A stretch of DNA of 47,977 nucleotides from Alphaproteobacteria bacterium (GTDB taxonomy: Bacteria > Pseudomonadota > Alphaproteobacteria > RF32 > CAG-239), in NCBI GenBank assembly GCA_017484225.1, contig JAFUTN010000013.1, positions 1 through 47,977 of the forward strand, written 5' to 3'. This document shows positions 1 through 7,272 of the stretch, one piece after another (the stretch's first letter is position 1; each line of letters begins with the position of its first letter). A program made the translations under genes and the position numbers. A model generated the notes under the pieces. It had not been told where the DNA came from, searched no databases, and was given only the letters and a program-made list of their open reading frames with translations.

Positions 1-13
1 GCCGTCATCTTGA

Positions 14-152
14 GGGATTCCCACGTCGCTACGCTCCTCGGAATGACCGTAAGGTAGGAAACGTCATTGCGAGGGAGTGAAACGACCGTCGCAATCTCCT
101 TGAACAAAGATCTCCTGTTTCAGGAACGGAGTTTATTGTTACACACTGCATA
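14..152. repeat. Dispersed intergenic repeat, left copy
   Basis: Positions 14-107 are identical by eye to 42532-42625 (94 bp). Positions 108-152 match 42451-42496 with two mismatches. In the right-hand copy the two blocks are in the opposite order, so they behave as separate modules. The sequence has the character of common bacterial intergenic repeats (CATTGCGAGG...GCAATCTCC inverted arms). It carries no plausible gene; open frames across it are incidental. Confidence 0.85.
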
Positions 153-189
153 ATATTCTTACTACAGAAAATTTTTATTAATCTTTCGG

Positions 190-206
190 ACAGGTTGAAC
201 ACCTGT
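190..206. promoter_or_regulatory. Palindrome upstream of aaxB
   Basis: ACAGGT-TGAAC-ACCTGT is a perfect 6-bp inverted repeat with a 5-nt spacer, 57 bp before the aaxB start. It could be an operator for a regulator of the arginine system. No clear -35/-10 pair stands out next to it, so the assignment is weak. Confidence 0.3.
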
Positions 207-262
207 AAAAAAGTCATATCTGTTTTGCCGTAAGTTAATTAACATTTTAAGGAGATAAAAAT

Positions 263-844
263 ATGACATACGGTGTTCGTTACCCAACCTTAGCTTTTTA
301 TACCGGCGGTGTCGGCGAATCCAACGAAGGTATTCCACCGCAACCGTTTGAAACTTTTTGCTATGACTCTGCTTTAATGCAGGCCAAAATTGAAAATTTT
401 AATGTTGTGCCATACACCTCGGTTCTGCCGAAAGAGGTTTACGGTCGTATTGTGCCGGTTGATAAGGTTGTTGACCAATTCAAACACGGTGCCGTTTTGG
501 AAGTAATCATGGCCGGTAACGGTGCCAACCGCGACGAGCATAAAGCTATTGCTACCGGAGTTGGCATTTGCTGGGGTAAAGATAAAAACGGCGAATTAAT
601 CGGCGGTTGGGCTGCCGAATATGTGGAATATTTTGATACTCATATTGATGAAGGAGTGGCACGCGGACATGCCGAAATGTGGCTCAACAAATCGTTGCAA
701 CATGAACTTGATATCAGAGGTGTTGAAAAGCACAGCGATTTTCAACTTTTCCATAATTACCTGAATATTACTCAACAATTCGGTTATTGCCTGACATGTC
801 TCGGCTTCTTGAATTTTGAAACGGCAGAACCGGCTAAAATTTAA
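263..844 (+). CDS. aaxB: Pyruvoyl-dependent arginine decarboxylase
   Basis: Converts arginine to agmatine and CO2, consuming a proton. The 193-residue protein matches the chlamydial AaxB family in length and in long conserved stretches such as [27 protein letters not shown] and GVGICWG.DKNG. These enzymes are made as a proenzyme that self-cleaves between Thr and Ser, and the Ser becomes the pyruvoyl cofactor. Here VPYTSVLP places Thr52/Ser53 exactly at the expected site. The start is fixed by AAGGAG 7 nt upstream. It lies 61 bp before the antiporter aaxC, and together they form an arginine-in/agmatine-out cycle that can support acid resistance or arginine use. The chlamydial porin aaxA is not seen here. 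The assignment is very secure; the physiological role is inferred from Chlamydia. Confidence 0.95.
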   Translation: MTYGVRYPTLAFYTGGVGESNEGIPPQPFETFCYDSALMQAKIENFNVVPYTSVLPKEVYGRIVPVDKVVDQFKHGAVLEVIMAGNGANRDEHKAIATGVGICWGKDKNGELIGGWAAEYVEYFDTHIDEGVARGHAEMWLNKSLQHELDIRGVEKHSDFQLFHNYLNITQQFGYCLTCLGFLNFETAEPAKI

Positions 845-861
845 TGTTTTCATTTAAGTAA

Positions 862-878
862 GGCGGCATTTTGCCGCC
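862..878 (+). other. Intercistronic hairpin between aaxB and aaxC
   Basis: GGCGGCA-TTT-TGCCGCC forms a 7-bp stem with a 3-nt loop, 17 nt after the aaxB stop and about 20 nt before the aaxC ribosome binding site. No T-run follows, so it is more likely an mRNA-stability or processing element within an operon than a terminator. Confidence 0.5.
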
Positions 879-905
879 CGAAATGTATGTTTGAAAGAGG
901 TTATT

Positions 906-2390
906 ATGACACAAAAAACTCAAGTAACTGAAAACCGACAAACCGCAAAACCCAAAAGCAGTTTGCTCGGTGTATGGGCTTTAGCCGGTATTGTGGTCAG
1001 CTCCATGATAGGCGGAGGAATTTACAGCCTGCCGCAAAATATGGCAGCCGGAGCCTCGGCCGGAGCCGTTATTTTGGCATGGATTATCACCGGTATCGGT
1101 GTTTATTTTATTGTTAACACATTTCGTGTTTTGTCGGAAGTTAAACCTGATTTAACCGCCGGTATATATATGTATAGCCGCGAGGGTTTCGGTTCGTATG
1201 CCGGTTTTACCATAGGTTGGTCTTATTGGCTATGTCAAATATGCGGCAACGTAGGCTATGCCGTTATCACCATGGATGCGTTAAACTATTTTTATCCGCA
1301 TGATTTCACCGGCGGAAATAATCTGTATTCAATTATCGGCGGTTCGTTATTGATATGGGTATTCAATGCCTTGGTTTTGCGCGGAATTAAGCAGGCCACA
1401 CTGGTGAACTTAATCGGAACAATCGCAAAGATAGTGCCTTTAGTGCTATTTGTTTTGGTTGTCGGTATCATGTTTAAATTTGATAAATTTGAATTTGATT
1501 TTTGGGGAGAAAATCCGGATACTCTGGCTCGCTTGGGAGGATTGCCCGAGCAAATAAAAAGCACCATGCTGGTAACTCTTTGGGCTTTTATCGGTATTGA
1601 AGGTGCCGTTGTGATGTCACAACACGCAAAATCCGCACAAACTGTGGGACGTGCCACATTTTTGGGATATATCGGCTGCTTAATCATTTATATTTTGCTT
1701 TCCGTATTGCCGTTCGGTGTTATGAGTCAGGAAGAATTATCAAAAATCGCAAACCCGTCAACTGCCGGAATTTTGGAAGCGTTGGTCGGTAAATGGGGCT
1801 CTTGGCTGATGAATATCGGTGTGCTTATTTCCGTGTTAACCAGCTGGTTGGCTTGGACAATGATTACGGCACAAATTCCGCAGGCAGCGGCACAAAACGG
1901 AACATTTCCGAAAGAATTTGCCCGACAAAATGATAAAGATGCTCCGGTAGTATCACTGTGGGTAACAAGCACCATTATGCAGTTATTCATGTTGTTAGTT
2001 TACTTTTCTTCAAATGCATGGAACACCATGTTAAGCATAACCGGAGTGATGGTGTTGCCGGCTTATTTGTCTAGCTGTGCCTATTTATGGAAACTTTGTG
2101 AAGACCATGAATATCCGACAAATACCTATACCAAGCGTTCTGCCGCCTTGTTTTCGGCAATTTTGGGTGTGGGTTATTCAGCATGGCTGATATACGCCGC
2201 CGGATTAAAGTACTTAATGCTTGCCGTAATTTTTATGGCCTTAGGTATTCCGTTGTATATTTGGGCAAGAAAGCAAAATCAACCGAACGAATGTGTTTTT
2301 TCTCCTAAGGAAAAATGTTTGGCTTGTTTGCTGGTGTTTATTGCATTAATTGCCCTTTATGCCATGCTGAGCGGACTGGTGAAACTGTAA
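906..2390 (+). CDS. aaxC: Arginine/agmatine antiporter (APC superfamily)
   Basis: A 494-residue polytopic transporter of the amino acid-polyamine-organocation family. It begins GVWALAGIVVSSMIGGGIYSL, the APC helix-1 substrate-binding segment with the G(I/G)GGIY signature, followed by LPQNMAA. It is most like chlamydial AaxC and bacterial ArcD/AdiC-type exchangers, which swap external arginine for internal agmatine (or ornithine). About 12 membrane segments are visible. I start it at the ATG at 906, which has AGAGG 5 nt upstream; an in-frame TTG at 891 has no ribosome binding site. It follows aaxB directly and ends before a strong terminator, so the two are probably one transcript. The family is certain; agmatine specificity rests on the partner gene. 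Confidence 0.9.
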   Translation: MTQKTQVTENRQTAKPKSSLLGVWALAGIVVSSMIGGGIYSLPQNMAAGASAGAVILAWIITGIGVYFIVNTFRVLSEVKPDLTAGIYMYSREGFGSYAGFTIGWSYWLCQICGNVGYAVITMDALNYFYPHDFTGGNNLYSIIGGSLLIWVFNALVLRGIKQATLVNLIGTIAKIVPLVLFVLVVGIMFKFDKFEFDFWGENPDTLARLGGLPEQIKSTMLVTLWAFIGIEGAVVMSQHAKSAQTVGRATFLGYIGCLIIYILLSVLPFGVMSQEELSKIANPSTAGILEALVGKWGSWLMNIGVLISVLTSWLAWTMITAQIPQAAAQNGTFPKEFARQNDKDAPVVSLWVTSTIMQLFMLLVYFSSNAWNTMLSITGVMVLPAYLSSCAYLWKLCEDHEYPTNTYTKRSAALFSAILGVGYSAWLIYAAGLKYLMLAVIFMALGIPLYIWARKQNQPNECVFSPKEKCLACLLVFIALIALYAMLSGLVKL

Positions 2391-2409
2391 TTATATGTGT
2401 TGAACAAAA

Positions 2410-2437
2410 AACGTCGGATATTCCGGCGTTTTTTTAT
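2410..2437 (+). terminator. Intrinsic terminator after aaxC
   Basis: AACGTCGG-ATATT-CCGGCGTT stem (one G-T pair) followed by seven Ts, 20 bp after the aaxC stop. The A-rich 5' side could also serve the convergent LRR gene ending at 2454. Confidence 0.8.
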
Positions 2438-2453
2438 AGAGGATGATATTTTT

Positions 2454-3389
2454 TTACTCAAAAATCCATTCAATCATATTTTCATTATCATTACTTGTCG
2501 CCGCGTCTGCTTCCGGCAGAGTGTAACGGAGTTTTATTCTGGCACACACATCTTTATTGGTGGCATACCACCCTTCATCACATTCTATCATACTGCCGTC
2601 CGTCGGGCGATTGCTGCACATACTTCCCGTCCAATAATATTTTGAGCTGTTACACTGCGATTCGTCTGCCAATACCACATTACCGGACAAATCAATAAAA
2701 TCTTCTTCTTTTTTACAACCAATACCACCTAAAGGACAATATTTTGAGAAAAAGCTTTGCACATGTTTGCAACTTTCTTGAGTGCCGCGACATATAATTT
2801 GTATATTTTTTCCTCCAAATGCTGAATAAGTTCCATTATTGCTAATTGTTTCAATGGAATCAGGAATGATAACCGGCACATTTATACGACGAAGTGCTCC
2901 TGAGCCTATTGTTTTCAATGTATCAGGTAGCTCTAAATACGGTATATTATCATCAAAAGCTCCGCTGATGGCCCAAGAATCAAGAAATTTGAGGTTCGTT
3001 GGTAGTTTATTTCCGGCAATTTTGATACCGGATAAATAACCTATTTTCTCTATGGTGTCGTCTAAGTTTACACTAACACCTTTGCGTCCGATATCAATAA
3101 AAGCCGTTGCGCCGATATTCTTTATGCCCTTTACATCAACAGACGTAATGTCATCAACATAGTTTTTCCAAGGTGTATTATCGTTTTCCCAAATACCATC
3201 ACCTATAGGGTGGGCAGAATAATCATCCATGGTGCCGATTTCACCGTTAGCACCACCGGTTATGGAGAGTTTTCCGTTTTCCAGCACCCAATTACAATTT
3301 GTGCCGCAAGTTCCGCTCGGATTTTCGGCAGCCATTGCTGAACTTGCGCACATTAACAAAGCTAAACCCAAAAGTATTAAATGTTTCAT
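2454..3389 (-). CDS. Secreted BspA-type LRR protein, class A unit 1
   Basis: A 311-residue exported protein. The signal peptide MKHLILLGLALLMCASSAMA is followed by a cap motif (SGTCG.NC.WVLENGKLSITG), then degenerate BspA/LRR_5 repeats (IGATAF..., LPDTLKTIGSGAL). A cysteine-rich segment (CNSSKYYWTGSMCSNRPTDG) follows, and the tail has RYTLPEAD, TSNDNEN and IEWIFE. The tail is shared with the other four LRR proteins in this window, and the Cys module most closely matches the one at 29749. I start at the ATG at 3389, with AAAGGGA about 8 nt upstream; the in-frame ATGs upstream lie on or before that site. It is a single-gene unit with its own promoter and structured leader (3422-3620). BspA-like proteins often act in adhesion; the function here is not known. 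Confidence 0.8.
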   Translation of the reverse strand: MKHLILLGLALLMCASSAMAAENPSGTCGTNCNWVLENGKLSITGGANGEIGTMDDYSAHPIGDGIWENDNTPWKNYVDDITSVDVKGIKNIGATAFIDIGRKGVSVNLDDTIEKIGYLSGIKIAGNKLPTNLKFLDSWAISGAFDDNIPYLELPDTLKTIGSGALRRINVPVIIPDSIETISNNGTYSAFGGKNIQIICRGTQESCKHVQSFFSKYCPLGGIGCKKEEDFIDLSGNVVLADESQCNSSKYYWTGSMCSNRPTDGSMIECDEGWYATNKDVCARIKLRYTLPEADAATSNDNENMIEWIFE

Positions 3390-3421
3390 CTCAAACATCC
3401 CTTTCATCTGAAAAAGTTAAC

Positions 3422-3620
3422 AAAAAAGCCACCTGAATTGGTGGGCGGATGTTCAGAAACCGTTGGTAATAGAAAAATGACGGCTCGGCGTTTTCGCGCT
3501 CAAAAGCCTTATTGCACCGACATCCGCCATAATGACGTTATCGGAAAAAAAGTTGTATTAATACAACCAATCTATTACCAATAGGGTTCTGACGCCCTAA
3601 AGTGTGTTTTTTCACACTCT
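3422..3620 (-). promoter_or_regulatory. Structured 5' leader with terminator, class A copy 1
   Basis: Read on the minus strand, the leader contains hairpin 1 (3601-3618, AGTGTG/CACACT) and hairpin 2 (AGGG/CCCT, 3583-3598). Helix a is 3572-3581 with 3463-3472 (10 bp). Helix b is 3520-3528 with 3444-3452 (GGCGGATGT/ACATCCGCC). An inner C-rich hairpin lies between them. It ends in an intrinsic terminator, CCACC/GGTGG plus six Ts (3422-3444), about 30 nt before the start codon. Helices a and b interleave, giving a pseudoknot. Copies at 15642 and 30569 keep the pairing of helix a with wholly different sequence. No known riboswitch class is recognised. Confidence 0.75.
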
Positions 3621-3626
3621 TGTTTC

Positions 3627-3654
3627 ATACTACCAAAATCAGAGTAAATGTAAA
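3627..3654 (-). promoter_or_regulatory. Promoter of class A unit 1
   Basis: TTTACA (3649-3654) and TAGTAT (3627-3632) on the minus strand with a 16-nt spacer, placing the start just before the first leader hairpin. All three class A units carry TTTACA at this place. Confidence 0.6.
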
Positions 3655-3664
3655 GATTTTTTTA

Positions 3665-4060
3665 TCAGCGCCGCAAACTGCTCAGCAGAGCGTTTATGCC
3701 ATACCATATAATACCTACCGCCAACAGCACAAAAACAAGATAAAAAGAAATGTATAAAATACCGAGAGCCAGCAAAATTCCTATAAAAACAGCGGCAAAA
3801 TTTATCAGCGGAACAAGCCATGAGTGAGTAACAAAATAGGGAACAACACTTTCATCCGGTCTGTATCCGTTGAGACCGTTACCGCACTTAAGGCAAATAT
3901 GAGCATCAACCGGATTGTTGGCTCCGCAATTATCGCAAACCAGATATAATCCGTCATCATTTGCCGCTGTTTTACGGTGGCAATGCGGGCATATTTTCCA
4001 CCACAGAAAGCGTTGCGGATTAATATCTTTTTGGCAATGATAGCAGTATGACTTTTCCAT
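3665..4060 (-). CDS. Zinc-ribbon membrane protein
   Basis: A 131-residue protein with four CxxC knuckles in its first half (CYHC, CPHC, CDNC, CLKC), which should make two zinc ribbons in the cytoplasm. Two hydrophobic segments follow (roughly residues 78-120), ending in a short basic tail. The start is the ATG at 4060, with GGGAG 7-8 nt upstream; an in-frame ATG at 4081 lies before this site. It is a lone gene between LRR unit 1 and the divergent oxidoreductase. Small zinc-ribbon/TM proteins of this form are widespread and usually uncharacterised. I cannot assign a function. Confidence 0.75.
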   Translation of the reverse strand: MEKSYCYHCQKDINPQRFLWWKICPHCHRKTAANDDGLYLVCDNCGANNPVDAHICLKCGNGLNGYRPDESVVPYFVTHSWLVPLINFAAVFIGILLALGILYISFYLVFVLLAVGIIWYGINALLSSLRR

Positions 4061-4122
4061 ATTTTTTCTCCCGTTTATCATAATTTATGTTTTTGCGTGA
4101 AAAAAATCAAGACAAACAATGC

Positions 4123-4151
4123 TTGACCATATATCTTTTGTTTGTTATATC
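4123..4151 (+). promoter_or_regulatory. Promoter of the FAD oxidoreductase gene
   Basis: TTGACC (4123-4128), a 17-nt spacer and TATATC (4146-4151). The transcript would start near 4158, just before the AAGGAG site of the gene at 4181. Confidence 0.6.
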
Positions 4152-4180
4152 TTGCTATATAAATTACAAGGAGTACTTTT

Positions 4181-5737
4181 ATGAAAAAAGTTGTCATTAT
4201 CGGAGCCGGTCCTGCAGGTGTTACCGCCGGATATGAGCTGGTAAAAAATCACAAAGATTTTGAAGTTACCATATTGGAAGAAAGCAACGCTATCGGCGGA
4301 ATATCGCGCACGGTTAATCATCACGGAAACAGGATGGATATCGGCGGACATCGTTTTTTTTCAAAAGATACCGAAGTGACGGAATGGTGGAACAAAATTA
4401 TGCCGGCACAAGGAGCTCCGTCCTATGATGATTTGCGTATCGGCAGAATGCCTGAGTTAAATCCGAACGGGCCAAATCCGGAAGCTCAAGACAGAGTGAT
4501 GCTTAAACGCCGTCGTGTTTCGCGGATTTATTACCGCCGCAAATTTTTTGATTATCCGGTCAAAATGAATCTCAATACCATTTTGAATATGGGGATTTTT
4601 ACTACTGCCGGAGCCGGTTTCAGTTATATTTGGTCGGTGATGCGTAAATTACCGGAAACTTCTTTGGAAAATTTTTACATAAACAGGTTTGGGCGCAAAT
4701 TATACTCAATGTTTTTTGAAGGTTATACCGAAAAGTTGTGGGGGCGCCATCCGCGGGATATTTCTGCCGAATGGGGTGCTCAGAGAGTAAAAGGGTTGTC
4801 TATTGTGGCCATCATTAAAGATATTCTGGGTAAAATTATTCCTTCACGCAAACCAAAACACGTTGAAACATCTTTGATTGAAGAGTTCAGTTATCCGAAA
4901 TTCGGTCCGGGGCAATTATGGGAAACAGCTGCGGCGGAATTTGAACAAGCAGGCGGTAAAATTATGAAAAATGCCAAAGTTGTGCGGTTTTCTCTCGGAA
5001 AAAACAAAATTAACGAAGTAATTTATGTTTTTGATGGTAAAGAACGCAAAATAAATGCCGATATTGTTATCTCTTCCATGCCGATAAAAGATTTGATTGC
5101 CGGTATGGAAGAAGCGCCGAGCAAAATAAAACGAATTGCGGGAGGACTGCCGTATCGTGATTTTATTACCGTCGGCGTGTTGGTTGAAAAAATAAAACTG
5201 AAAAACACTACTAAACTGAAAACTCTGAACAATATTGTTCCGGATTGCTGGATATATGTTCAAGATACCGGAGTAAAACTCGGACGCATTCAAATATTTA
5301 ATAACTGGTCGCCGTATATGGTCAAAAATCCGGAAAACAGTTTGTGGATAGGTCTGGAATATTTTTGCTCGGAAAATGATGATTTTTGGAATAAAAATGA
5401 AGAAGAACTGAAAAATATCGGAGCCGAAGAATTGGTCAAAATCGGAGTGCTGGAAAATATTTCGGATGTTAAAGACTATCATGTGGAACGCGTTAAAAAA
5501 GCGTATCCCGCATATTTTGACACATACAAAGACATGGATAAAGTTACCGAATATCTGAAAACATTTGAAAATTTGTATTGCGTAGGTCGTAACGGTCAGC
5601 ACCGATATAACAATATGGATCATTCAATGGCAACATCATTTGCCGCAGTGCGCCATATTACCGGAAGTCTGAAAGATAAAAACAGTATCTGGAATATTAA
5701 TACCGAAAAAGAGTATCATGAAGAGAAAAAAGCATAG
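4181..5737 (+). CDS. FAD-dependent amine-oxidase-like oxidoreductase
   Basis: A 518-residue flavoprotein. It opens with the dinucleotide-binding fold ([17 protein letters not shown], then an acidic residue near 33), followed by GGISRT and [10 protein letters not shown]. It has a C-terminal FAD-contact region with [15 protein letters not shown]. This is the architecture of protoporphyrinogen-oxidase-like/UDP-galactopyranose-mutase-like proteins that act on sugars, lipids or isoprenoids. The conserved IGGH resembles those in cell-envelope polysaccharide clusters. No glycosyltransferase or heme gene is adjacent, so the substrate is unknown. The start is supported by AAGGAG 7 nt upstream and a good promoter. 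A terminator follows at 5804. The fold is secure and the reaction is not. Confidence 0.85.
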   Translation: MKKVVIIGAGPAGVTAGYELVKNHKDFEVTILEESNAIGGISRTVNHHGNRMDIGGHRFFSKDTEVTEWWNKIMPAQGAPSYDDLRIGRMPELNPNGPNPEAQDRVMLKRRRVSRIYYRRKFFDYPVKMNLNTILNMGIFTTAGAGFSYIWSVMRKLPETSLENFYINRFGRKLYSMFFEGYTEKLWGRHPRDISAEWGAQRVKGLSIVAIIKDILGKIIPSRKPKHVETSLIEEFSYPKFGPGQLWETAAAEFEQAGGKIMKNAKVVRFSLGKNKINEVIYVFDGKERKINADIVISSMPIKDLIAGMEEAPSKIKRIAGGLPYRDFITVGVLVEKIKLKNTTKLKTLNNIVPDCWIYVQDTGVKLGRIQIFNNWSPYMVKNPENSLWIGLEYFCSENDDFWNKNEEELKNIGAEELVKIGVLENISDVKDYHVERVKKAYPAYFDTYKDMDKVTEYLKTFENLYCVGRNGQHRYNNMDHSMATSFAAVRHITGSLKDKNSIWNINTEKEYHEEKKA

Positions 5738-5803
5738 ACTTTTGTGTTGCTGAACTAAGGTTTATCTTTGATTTGCTTTTTTTGCATTTATTTCTTTAGG
5801 TGT

Positions 5804-5825
5804 AAAAACGAATGGTTCGTTTTTT
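5804..5825 (+). terminator. Terminator after the FAD oxidoreductase
   Basis: AAAAACGAA-TGG-TTCGTTTTTT forms a hairpin with a U-tract about 65 bp after the stop codon and only 20 bp before the small gene at 5847. It may act as a partial terminator or attenuator for that gene. Confidence 0.55.
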
Positions 5826-5846
5826 GATATTTATCAGGAGGAAAAA

Positions 5847-5987
5847 ATGAAACTAAACAGAAATAAAGATAATTGTTCTACCAATAGTTCCAATTCCGGT
5901 TCAGCATCTACATCAACCAAAAAACCGGGTTGTGGTTGCGGGTCTTCTTCTGAAAAAGAGATGGATATAAATTTGAACCAAAAGTAA
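5847..5987 (+). CDS. Small Ser/Asn-rich peptide with a CGCGSSS motif
   Basis: A 46-codon frame, MKLNRNKDNC... to ...DINLNQK, with AGGAGG and an ideal 6-nt gap to the ATG. A strong terminator follows about 30 bp after the stop. The middle is a run of Ser, Thr and Asn, then KKPGCGCGSSSEKE. It has no signal peptide or membrane segment. Three cysteines (one near residue 10, two in GCGCG) could bind a metal or be modified. Ribosomal-peptide precursors often have such Cys/Ser-rich cores, but no modification enzyme is adjacent unless the upstream flavoprotein plays that part. The strong ribosome binding site is the main evidence that it is real. Confidence 0.55.
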   Translation: MKLNRNKDNCSTNSSNSGSASTSTKKPGCGCGSSSEKEMDINLNQK

Positions 5988-6016
5988 ATTGATTTTTATC
6001 GGCCGATAAATAAAAA

Positions 6017-6048
6017 AACGGGCAACGCTTAAAGTGTTGTCCGTTTTT
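6017..6048. terminator. Bidirectional terminator
   Basis: AACGGGCAACGCTT pairs with AAGTGTTGTCCGTT (G-T pairs included) and is flanked by A and T runs on both sides. It separates the small gene ending at 5987 from the convergent gene ending at 6067. Confidence 0.75.
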
Positions 6049-6066
6049 AAGCTGAATAACTTATAT

Positions 6067-6573
6067 CTATTCAATGGCGTAAATATCTTTAACAAACCAC
6101 TTGCCGGAACTGTCTTGAGAAGTAACATAAATAACCGTTCCCTGACAAAGTCCGAACCATGTTCCGTTGCAAGAACTTTCGGTATAAAATTCGGCATTTT
6201 GATTAGCTAATACTTTTTTGTTTGTAAAGCGATAACTTATTTCTGTCGGACGATCCGTTCCCGCATCTTTGATGAATATAAATTGCGGAAGGTTTGCGTT
6301 TTTGCACATTTCCAAATCCGAATTAATTGAGCATTTTACGGCTGTTTCCACAGCACAAATTTGCGGGTTTGTAACCGAACAGTCTTCAGTAAGCGTTTCT
6401 TTGTTAAAGCTGAACAAAGTATCCGGAAAATCCGGTTCGGCAATAACATCGTCCTGTGCGTTTTCCGTAGTTTGAACGGTTTCTTTGTTGTTTTTCTTGA
6501 GTAAAGAAAGACTGAAGCCCAACAAAACCACACAACCTAAAATAACAATGATTTTATTAAATGTTTTTGACAT
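6067..6573 (-). CDS. Membrane-anchored periplasmic protein of unknown function
   Basis: A 168-residue protein with a short cytoplasmic start (MSKTFNK) and one hydrophobic helix (IIVILGCVVLLGFSLSLL). An acidic linker follows, then an outside domain with six cysteines, including CSVTNPQIC, CSINSDLEMC and CNGTWFGLC, which are likely disulfide pairs. I do not recognise the family. It lies 11 bp downstream of the outer-membrane barrel gene at 6585 on the same strand, so the two are probably co-transcribed and may work together at the envelope. Transcription ends at the terminator at 6017-6048. Confidence 0.7.
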   Translation of the reverse strand: MSKTFNKIIVILGCVVLLGFSLSLLKKNNKETVQTTENAQDDVIAEPDFPDTLFSFNKETLTEDCSVTNPQICAVETAVKCSINSDLEMCKNANLPQFIFIKDAGTDRPTEISYRFTNKKVLANQNAEFYTESSCNGTWFGLCQGTVIYVTSQDSSGKWFVKDIYAIE

Positions 6574-6584
6574 TTACTTATCTC

Positions 6585-7139
6585 CTAAAAATGATATTCA
6601 ACCCCGACGGAATACTCGGAGGTATATTTGAAGTCGCTTATTTGGTCTAATTTCACGTAGCGGGCCAAGATTCTTGTTTGCCAATTCGGTGTGAAAGCAT
6701 ATTTAAATCCGCCGCCGAAACGATATCCGTATCCATGATCATTGTGATGTTTATCTCCGCTGACGGTATTTTTGAAAACGTATTCACCGATACCGGCAGT
6801 GGCAATTAAATTAAACTCATTTTTTTCGCCGAAAGGTAAATAAGCCATAACATCCAAGCCATAGTTGCGGTTGGAGGTTTTTACCTTTGCGGTTGCAAAA
6901 TTTTTGGTATCGCTTCCGCTTTGGTTAAAAAACAGTTCGGTAGAAAAATTTTGCCCGTATTCCGAACCGACATAAATCCCGCCGGCATGATATTCGGGAT
7001 GTGTTCCGTTAAATTTAGCTCGCGAATAGATATAATCAGCACCGACATAAGGAGAATAGTGATAACTGTCGGCAGCAGCGTTATTAACCAATACTGCCAT
7101 ACCGGTAATAATTCCGGCTGCAAAAATATTTTTTTTCAT
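6585..7139 (-). CDS. Outer-membrane beta-barrel protein (opacity/OMP_b-brl type)
   Basis: A 184-residue protein with signal peptide MKKNIFAAGIITGMAVLVNNAAA and a mature start DSYHYSPYVGADYIYSR typical of small eight-stranded surface barrels. Alternating aromatic and small residues run through the chain, and it ends in YSVGVEYHF, the terminal-Phe signal read by the BAM machinery. The family (OmpW/Opa/Ail-like, PF13505-type) is used in adhesion, serum resistance or as simple porins. It is the first gene of a two-gene minus-strand unit with 6067. The specific role cannot be told from sequence. Confidence 0.85.
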   Translation of the reverse strand: MKKNIFAAGIITGMAVLVNNAAADSYHYSPYVGADYIYSRAKFNGTHPEYHAGGIYVGSEYGQNFSTELFFNQSGSDTKNFATAKVKTSNRNYGLDVMAYLPFGEKNEFNLIATAGIGEYVFKNTVSGDKHHNDHGYGYRFGGGFKYAFTPNWQTRILARYVKLDQISDFKYTSEYSVGVEYHF

Positions 7140-7272
7140 TTAGCATATCCTTTTTTCAAAAATGTTAAGCATATTATAATAATTTTGGAGCGAAAATAAA
7201 GCAGTTTATAAAAAACTTGTGTAAATCTCGGTTTTGTGATAGCTTTTTAAAAGATAAAAAGAGGGTATGGAT

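Noticed and set aside
29..217. Minus-strand frame at the left edge as a gene
   Set aside because: It lies within the dispersed repeat, and the same sequence is non-coding at the right-hand copy.
3422..3620. Class A leader as an HDV-like self-cleaving ribozyme
   Set aside because: The interleaved helix order recalls HDV, but the helices are separated by a long variable insert and no HDV catalytic core motif is seen. A terminator at the end fits attenuation better.
4916..5623. Long minus-strand open frame (about 235 codons) opposite the FAD oxidoreductase
   Set aside because: Phe/Ile-rich antisense shadow of a well-conserved gene, no ribosome binding site.
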